Position numbers and translations under genes: made by a program
Notes under the pieces: model-generated
Databases searched by the model: none
What the model was told of the DNA's origin: nothing
What the model saw: only the letters and a program-made list of their open reading frames with translations
From: Campylobacteraceae bacterium
GTDB taxonomy: Bacteria; Campylobacterota; Campylobacteria; Campylobacterales; Campylobacteraceae
Direction: 5' to 3'
NCBI GenBank assembly: GCA_900753405.1
Contig: CAADYZ010000012.1
Coordinates: 1-64,000, forward strand
DNA length: 64,000 nucleotides
Shown: piece after piece, positions 59,458 to 64,000 of the stretch
Layout of the letters: each line of letters starts with the position of its first letter
How positions within the stretch are numbered: position 1 is the stretch's first letter

Positions 59458-60266
59458 GCGAATTTAGGATAATTCAAGGCGACACATTTTTAGAGTTGCC
59501 AAAGTTTGACAAGAGTTTTGATTTAATTTTTGCCGATCCGCCGTATTTTTTGTCAAACGATGGTTTAAGCATACAAAACGGGCAGATTGTTAGTGTAAAT
59601 AAGGGAGAGTGGGATAGAAGTTATGGTGTGGATGAGATGCATAATTTTAATCTCAAATGGCTTTCGCACGCTAAAAATGCGCTTAAAGATAATGGCAGTG
59701 TTATGATTAGTGGCACTTATCATAATATTTTTTCCATTGGATTAGCGTTGCAAGAGCTTGATTTTAAAATTTTAAATATCATCACTTGGCAAAAAACAAA
59801 TCCACCGCCAAATTTTAGTTGCCGCTATCTAACTCACAGCACAGAGCAGATTATTTGGGCGAGAAAAGATGCTAAGCATAAACATATTTTTAATTACGAA
59901 ATTATGAAGAAGTTAAATGCGGACAAGCAAATGCGGGATGTGTGGAGTTTCCCTGCGATTGCTCCGTGGGAGAAGGCGTGCGGCAAACATCCTACGCAAA
60001 AGCCTCTTGCGCTTTTGGTGCGATTGATTTTAATGGCAAGCAGTGAAGGCGGCGAGGTTTGCGACCCATTTAGCGGCTCGGCTACTACGGGCATAGCGGC
60101 AAATATTTTAGGGCGAAATTTTGTAGGCATCGAAAAAGAAGAAGAGTTTGTTAAAATTGCATTAAAGCGCAAAGATGAGCTAGACTTAAACAAAGCGGCG
60201 TTTGTGGCAAAACTGGCGGACTTGCGGTTTTTGCAAGACTCGCCGCAGTTGTTTGAAAAATGCTAA
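59454..60266 (+). CDS. DNA adenine/cytosine-N4 methyltransferase, type II (DpnA-like)
   Basis: 270 residues. It is beta-class: the catalytic motif LIFADPPYF comes first and the SAM-binding VCDPFSGSATTG near residue 205. NITWQKTNPPPNFSCRYLTHSTEQIIWARK and HPTQKPLALL closely resemble the second DpnII methylase (GATC), so GATC is a plausible but unproven target. It probably protects DNA from the adjacent nuclease; with that frameshifted it may now be a solitary methylase. No repeat copies occur in this gene pair. Confidence 0.9.
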   Translation: MSEFRIIQGDTFLELPKFDKSFDLIFADPPYFLSNDGLSIQNGQIVSVNKGEWDRSYGVDEMHNFNLKWLSHAKNALKDNGSVMISGTYHNIFSIGLALQELDFKILNIITWQKTNPPPNFSCRYLTHSTEQIIWARKDAKHKHIFNYEIMKKLNADKQMRDVWSFPAIAPWEKACGKHPTQKPLALLVRLILMASSEGGEVCDPFSGSATTGIAANILGRNFVGIEKEEEFVKIALKRKDELDLNKAAFVAKLADLRFLQDSPQLFEKC

Positions 60267-60311
60267 AACCAAATTTGAATTTGACAATTTAGAGTGAGTA
60301 AAAGGAGTGGG

Positions 60312-61556
60312 ATGAAAGAGAAGCAGAGTTTGAAATTTAGTGCTTATGACCTGCGTTGGACGCTTTCGCTTTTTGGCACGGCGGTTGGCGCGGGGATTTT
60401 ATTTCTGCCGATCAAAGCTGGCGCGGCGGGTGTTTTGCCTGTGGTGGTGATGGCGTTTTTGGCGTTGCCGATGGCTTACCTTAGCCACCTTGCGTTGGCA
60501 AGATTTTGCAACGGTACGAGCGTGAAAGAAGCAGACATCACCCAAGCCTCGCAGGAGTATTTTGGCAAAAATGTCTCACTCGCCATCACCGCGCTTTACT
60601 TTTTTGCCTTTTTCCCCGCGTGCATAATGTACGGCGTTGGGATCACAAACACGCTGATGAGCTTTTTTGCAAACCAGCTAGGCTACGAGGCGAGCCGCTT
60701 TTGGGTCTGTTTTAGCATCATCACGCTGATGATGGTGGTGATGATTTTAACCGAAGACATCGTCATCAAAGTTTGCGAGTGGCTGGTTTATCCACTCTGT
60801 GCGGTGCTGCTTTTGTTTAGTCTCTACCTCATCCCGCATTGGAATTTCAGCGGAATTTTAGCCACCGCGCCAAGTTTTAGCGACTTTGTTTTGGTCGTCT
60901 TTTTCGCGTTGCCTGTGCTTGCTTTTTCGTTTGAGCACACGCCCGCCATCTCAACCTTCGCGGCGGCGATGCGACGGCATTACGGCGAGCAAAGTGACGC
61001 AAAATGTGCGCAAATTTTGTGGGTAAATTCGCTTTTGCTACTCTTTTTTATAATGTTTTTCGTGCTAAGTTGCGTTTTGTCGCTAAGCGGGGAGGACTTC
61101 GCGCTCGCAAAAGAGCAAAATATCCCGATCGTGAGCTATTTTGCCAACAAATTTGACGAACCGCTCATCTCCTATGTCGCGCCGCTCATCGCCGTTTTGG
61201 CGATCGCTACGAGCTTTTTTGGGCATTACTTTGGCGCAAAAGAGGGCTTAAACGCCCTTTGCGTGCGAGCCTTTGAGCGCGTCACGCACAAAACCCCCGA
61301 CAAACGCAAACTTCAAGCTTTAAGCACGATTTTTTTCTACGCGGTTATGCTCTCGTTTTCATACCTCAACCCAAGCATTTTAGGCATCATCGACACTCTT
61401 GCAGGTCCAGTCATCGCCGCGGTGCTGTTTTTGCTGCCGCTTGCTGGCTTTTACCGCGTGAAAAAACTCGCCAAATACAAAAACACCGCCGCGGACATTT
61501 TTGTCGGCGTGTTTGGAATTTTGACGATCATAACGGTGATTTTTAAGATGTTTTAG
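60312..61556 (+). CDS. HAAAP-family amino acid permease (SdaC-like serine transporter)
   Basis: 414 residues from the ATG behind AAAGGAG. Eleven hydrophobic segments are seen. The N-terminal signature LFGTAVGAGILFLPIKAGAAG and the mid-protein SFEHTPAISTFAAAMRR match SdaC-type serine symporters; serine is a major carbon source in Campylobacter. A repeat copy (near 60272) lies just upstream. It is followed by a 24-residue ORF. Confidence 0.88.
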   Translation: MKEKQSLKFSAYDLRWTLSLFGTAVGAGILFLPIKAGAAGVLPVVVMAFLALPMAYLSHLALARFCNGTSVKEADITQASQEYFGKNVSLAITALYFFAFFPACIMYGVGITNTLMSFFANQLGYEASRFWVCFSIITLMMVVMILTEDIVIKVCEWLVYPLCAVLLLFSLYLIPHWNFSGILATAPSFSDFVLVVFFALPVLAFSFEHTPAISTFAAAMRRHYGEQSDAKCAQILWVNSLLLLFFIMFFVLSCVLSLSGEDFALAKEQNIPIVSYFANKFDEPLISYVAPLIAVLAIATSFFGHYFGAKEGLNALCVRAFERVTHKTPDKRKLQALSTIFFYAVMLSFSYLNPSILGIIDTLAGPVIAAVLFLLPLAGFYRVKKLAKYKNTAADIFVGVFGILTIITVIFKMF

Positions 61557-61579
61557 GGCAAAATATTAAGGAGTGCAAG

Positions 61580-61654
61580 ATGGATAAAAATGTTATTTGG
61601 CTTGTTGTGGCGATTTTGTGCGTTGCGGTAGGCGTGATGGCGTATTTTACCTAA
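61580..61654 (+). CDS. 24-residue membrane peptide
   Basis: MDKNVIWLVVAILCVAVGVM followed by AYFT and a stop. AAGGAG lies nine bases before the ATG. The peptide is a single hydrophobic helix with a charged N-terminus. It sits in the gap between the permease and yebC, and could be a small accessory subunit or regulator of the permease. No homologue is recognised; it is reported because of the good ribosome site and clean composition. Confidence 0.5.
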   Translation: MDKNVIWLVVAILCVAVGVMAYFT

Positions 61655-61686
61655 AATGCAGATTTAAACTACTTTAAAGGACAAAA

Positions 61687-62394
61687 ATGGGACGAGCGTT
61701 TGAGTATCGCAGAGCGAGCAAAGAGGCGCGTTGGGATAAAATGAGTAAGCTTTTTCCAAAGCTTGGCAAGGCGATTACCGTTGCGGCAAAAGAGGGCGGT
61801 TGTGACCCCGAGTTGAACCCGAAACTTCGCACGGCGATAATGACGGCAAAAGCGCAGAATATGCCAAAAGACAACATTGACGCGGCGATCAAACGCGCTA
61901 ATGGCAAGGACAGCGCGGACATTAAGACGATTTTTTACGACGGCAAGGCGGCAAACGGCGTGCAGATCATCGTTGAGACCGCGACTGACAATCAGACTCG
62001 CACGGTTGCGAATGTGAAGTCGATTTTTAACAAAAACGGCGGTGAGCTTCTGCCGAGCGGGAGTTTGAGCTTTATGTTTGCAAGAAAGGCAGTTTTTGAG
62101 ACTTCGGCGTTTGAGGGGGATGTCGAGGAATTGGAGCTTAACCTCATAGACGCGGGACTTGAAGAGCTAAGTGCGGGTGAAAACGGGCTTGTGATCACGG
62201 GTGGTTACGAGAGTTTTGGCACGCTTAGCCACGCGATCGAAGCTGCTGGACTTAGCATCCAAAGCGGCAAGTTGCAGTTTGTGCCAAACACGACAATCAC
62301 ACTTGACGAGGCGGCACTTAGCGAGGCGGAGAAGTTGATCGACAAGCTTGAAGATGATGATGATGTTCAAGCGGTTTATACGAACATCGAGTAG
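61687..62394 (+). CDS. yebC: YebC/PmpR family protein
   Basis: 235 residues. MGRAFEYRRASKEARWDKMSK is the family start, followed by GCDPELNPKLRTAIMTAKAQNMPKDNIDAAIKRA and VETATDNQTRTVANVKSIFNKNGG. Family members were described as transcription regulators and more recently as factors relieving ribosome stalling at proline stretches. AAAGGA precedes the ATG. Confidence 0.95.
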   Translation: MGRAFEYRRASKEARWDKMSKLFPKLGKAITVAAKEGGCDPELNPKLRTAIMTAKAQNMPKDNIDAAIKRANGKDSADIKTIFYDGKAANGVQIIVETATDNQTRTVANVKSIFNKNGGELLPSGSLSFMFARKAVFETSAFEGDVEELELNLIDAGLEELSAGENGLVITGGYESFGTLSHAIEAAGLSIQSGKLQFVPNTTITLDEAALSEAEKLIDKLEDDDDVQAVYTNIE

Positions 62395-62479
62395 GGCGGT
62401 CGCAGCGGCTAGTTGTGGCGAGACTTGGTTTAGCGGAGTTTTGAGACACGAAATTAGGCGGGCTTGATTACGGCGAGTT

Positions 62480-62797
62480 GTCAAACTAAATTCGGTTTTG
62501 ACAACTCCGCACAAAACCGCCAAAACCGAATTTAACAATTTTGCTTCACTTTAAAACTGCAAAAACCAAATTTGACTTTTAAACTCAAAAACGCAAACCG
62601 ACTTTAATTTTCAGCGACAAATGTGTAAAAACCAAATTTGAATTTGACAATTTTATTTATTTCAAAAAACGCAAATCGAATTTTAATTTTCAACAGCAGC
62701 CGCCAAAACTGAATTTAAATTCGTCCGCTCAGTGTTCAAGCTCAAATTCGGTTTTTGCAATTTAACAAAATGTAAAAATCAAATTCGATTTTAACAA
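62480..62797. repeat. Dense cluster of dispersed repeats
   Basis: About eight copies in 320 bases between yebC and the convergent helicase gene. Exact cores lie near 62566, 62631, 62740 and 62777; one-mismatch copies are near 62486, 62527, 62675 and 62709. The rest is A/T-rich without a gene. This is the densest accumulation in the window, within a 454-base gap. Confidence 0.8.
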
Positions 62798-62848
62798 CTT
62801 TGCTTTACACAACCACCAAACCAAATTCGCGCTCGCGACAATCGCTAC

Positions 62849-64000
62849 TTAGAGGTAGATAAGCCACGGCGAGATCCGTTTGTCTGGGAAAAACTGCGTC
62901 AAAACCTGAGCGTAACGCAAAACTTGCTTACTGTGGTCTTTGTGTTTTGCCCCACTTTTGTAGTCCAAAACCAAAACTTCGTCCGCCTTCTCCACAACCG
63001 CGTCAAACCGCAACAACTCGCCCTCAAACACGCACGAAAACTCGCTCAAAACCCGCACCGCTCCGCGCAAAAACTGCTGAAACTGCGGAGTTTGCACCAA
63101 CGCCTCCGCCCGTTTGCAAACCGCCTCCAACTCATCCTCAAAAAGCTTCGCCCCAAACGCAGTAAAAACCGCCTCTTTTGCAAGAGTTGTGTCTGAAAAG
63201 TCACCACACATCTGCAAAAAGTAGTGCAACGCGTCACCAAGCTGATTTGCCTCAGTGAGTGAGTGAGCGAGGTTTTCTTCACTGCTTAAATCAAGCACTC
63301 GCACCTCAACCGCGCCTTGTTTTGCGCCAAAGCCACCCTTCGTCTGCTCGCTTAGGCTTAAAAATTTCTGCCGCCCAGTTAGCACAAAGCCTTCCGCAAC
63401 GCTTGGTGAGTAGCCTTCCGCAATGCTTGGCGTCTGCGGCTGCGAGCTTTGCTCCTCCCTTGCCTCTTTTTGTCTTAAAACCTCGCCTCTTTCTTGCGGC
63501 TGCAAACCAAGATCTTTAAAGCGGCTAGCCCCGCCCTCTTTTTCGATGACGCAAAGCCCGATTTTGGCGCGCGTGAAGGCGACATAAGCCACATTTAGCT
63601 TCTCTTGCGCGTCCCGCCTCTCTTTTAGATCTTTGATCTCGCGCCACTGCGGGACGAGTTTGAGCTCTTTGTTGTTTAACCGCAGGTCGATCCGCCACTG
63701 CGCGTTTAGCTCGTGCAAAAACTGCTTGTCGCCTGAATCTTTCCTGTCGTTGTCAAGGACGATGACATAGTCGTATTGCAACCCTTTACTTTTGTGAATA
63801 GTCATCACCTTCACGCAGCCCGCGCCCTCTTTTGTTGGCAGGAAATACTCCTGACTAGGCACAGCGCACTCAAAAAGCGTGGCAAAAATGTCTTTTTGCG
63901 CTGAGGCGATCGCACAAAACTGCAAAATTTTTGGCTCGCCAACCTCCAAACTAAGCTTTTTGCACGCCGCCGTCACGCAACCAAGCGCGTCTGCCGCCTC
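62849..64000 (-). CDS. RecB/AddA-like helicase-nuclease, C-terminal part
   Basis: Partial: the frame is open to the right edge and 384 residues are visible. UvrD-type motif V (KVMTIHKSKGLQYDYVIVLDND) and motif VI (LNVAYVAFTRAK) are followed by a polar linker and a RecB-family nuclease whose catalytic LVLDYKSG lies near the C-terminus (LLRFDAVVEKADEVLVLDYKSG). Campylobacterota carry such a protein as the RecB-like half of an AddAB recombination exonuclease. The AddB partner is outside the window. Confidence 0.88.
   Translation of the reverse strand, partial: EAADALGCVTAACKKLSLEVGEPKILQFCAIASAQKDIFATLFECAVPSQEYFLPTKEGAGCVKVMTIHKSKGLQYDYVIVLDNDRKDSGDKQFLHELNAQWRIDLRLNNKELKLVPQWREIKDLKERRDAQEKLNVAYVAFTRAKIGLCVIEKEGGASRFKDLGLQPQERGEVLRQKEAREEQSSQPQTPSIAEGYSPSVAEGFVLTGRQKFLSLSEQTKGGFGAKQGAVEVRVLDLSSEENLAHSLTEANQLGDALHYFLQMCGDFSDTTLAKEAVFTAFGAKLFEDELEAVCKRAEALVQTPQFQQFLRGAVRVLSEFSCVFEGELLRFDAVVEKADEVLVLDYKSGAKHKDHSKQVLRYAQVLTQFFPDKRISPWLIYL

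Noticed and set aside
53776..62797. CRISPR array interpretation of the clustered repeats
   Set aside because: Copies vary in sequence, orientation and spacing, spacers are not uniform, many copies are single and within genes, and no cas gene is present.

Overview
The window reads as a chromosomal segment of a Campylobacterota bacterium, most likely a Campylobacter. Pointers are the fused TrpG-TrpD, the fused cytochrome c synthetase CcsBA, a Pit phosphate transporter beside a PetABC bc1 complex, a quinone-dependent malate dehydrogenase, and TAWAAT -10 boxes without a clear -35. Base composition looks well above that of C. jejuni, which suggests the C. gracilis/rectus/showae/curvus side of the genus. 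That is inference; no rRNA gene is present.

Layout. 0-6.7 kb: a tRNA-Ile, a long non-coding stretch, a frameshifted outer-membrane barrel gene behind a G9 tract that abuts a TATAAT box, and a very large helicase-nuclease gene broken by one nonsense codon and two homopolymer insertions. 6.7-13.5 kb: redox and sulfur-type genes (DJ-1, thioredoxin, Crp/Fnr regulator, four-cluster Fe-S protein, cytochrome b, TehA-like channel, sulfide:quinone-reductase-like flavoprotein). They share a palindromic operator with constant spacing to the -10. 13.6-19.9 kb: cupin lipoprotein, heptose epimerase, cytochrome c, ffh-rpsP-KH-rimM and a Bcr/CflA exporter. 19.9-23.4 kb: infA and the alpha ribosomal operon, preceded by a leader that folds as a three-way junction with a pseudoknot and ended by a strong terminator. 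23.5-31 kb: a decayed glycosyltransferase, MFS exporter, rdgB, rhomboid, hydrogenase protease, dnaG, mqo. 31-39.5 kb: pit, petABC, rsmE, glmM-lspA-band 7. 39.7-46.5 kb: a complete trp operon (E, GD, CF, B, A). 46.7-53.8 kb: ccsBA, a HycI-like protease, a FixH-like protein, uvrA. 54-62.4 kb: malic enzyme, a four-gene lipoprotein/LpoB/CsgG-like operon, a type II restriction-modification pair with a frameshifted nuclease, an amino-acid permease, a 24-residue membrane peptide and yebC. The right end holds the C-terminal part of a RecB/AddA-like helicase-nuclease.

The most unusual property is a dispersed palindromic sequence, core YCRAATTYGR, usually flanked by AAAA/TTTT and GTC/GAC arms. I counted roughly 70 exact cores by eye. 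They lie in intergenic gaps, in operon junctions (supplying stop codons next to Shine-Dalgarno sequences), as inverted pairs forming terminator-like hairpins, and inside conserved genes, where they encode recurring peptides such as SNSNLT, KFEFD and KTEFE. Every core contains RAATTY, the hexamer whose methylation is reported to license DNA uptake in C. jejuni, so an uptake-signal role is the leading hypothesis. The repeat is sparse or absent in the redox island, the restriction-modification pair, the outer-membrane gene and the alpha operon. A second, rarer repeat shares the 17-mer AAAGCTCATATAACACG.
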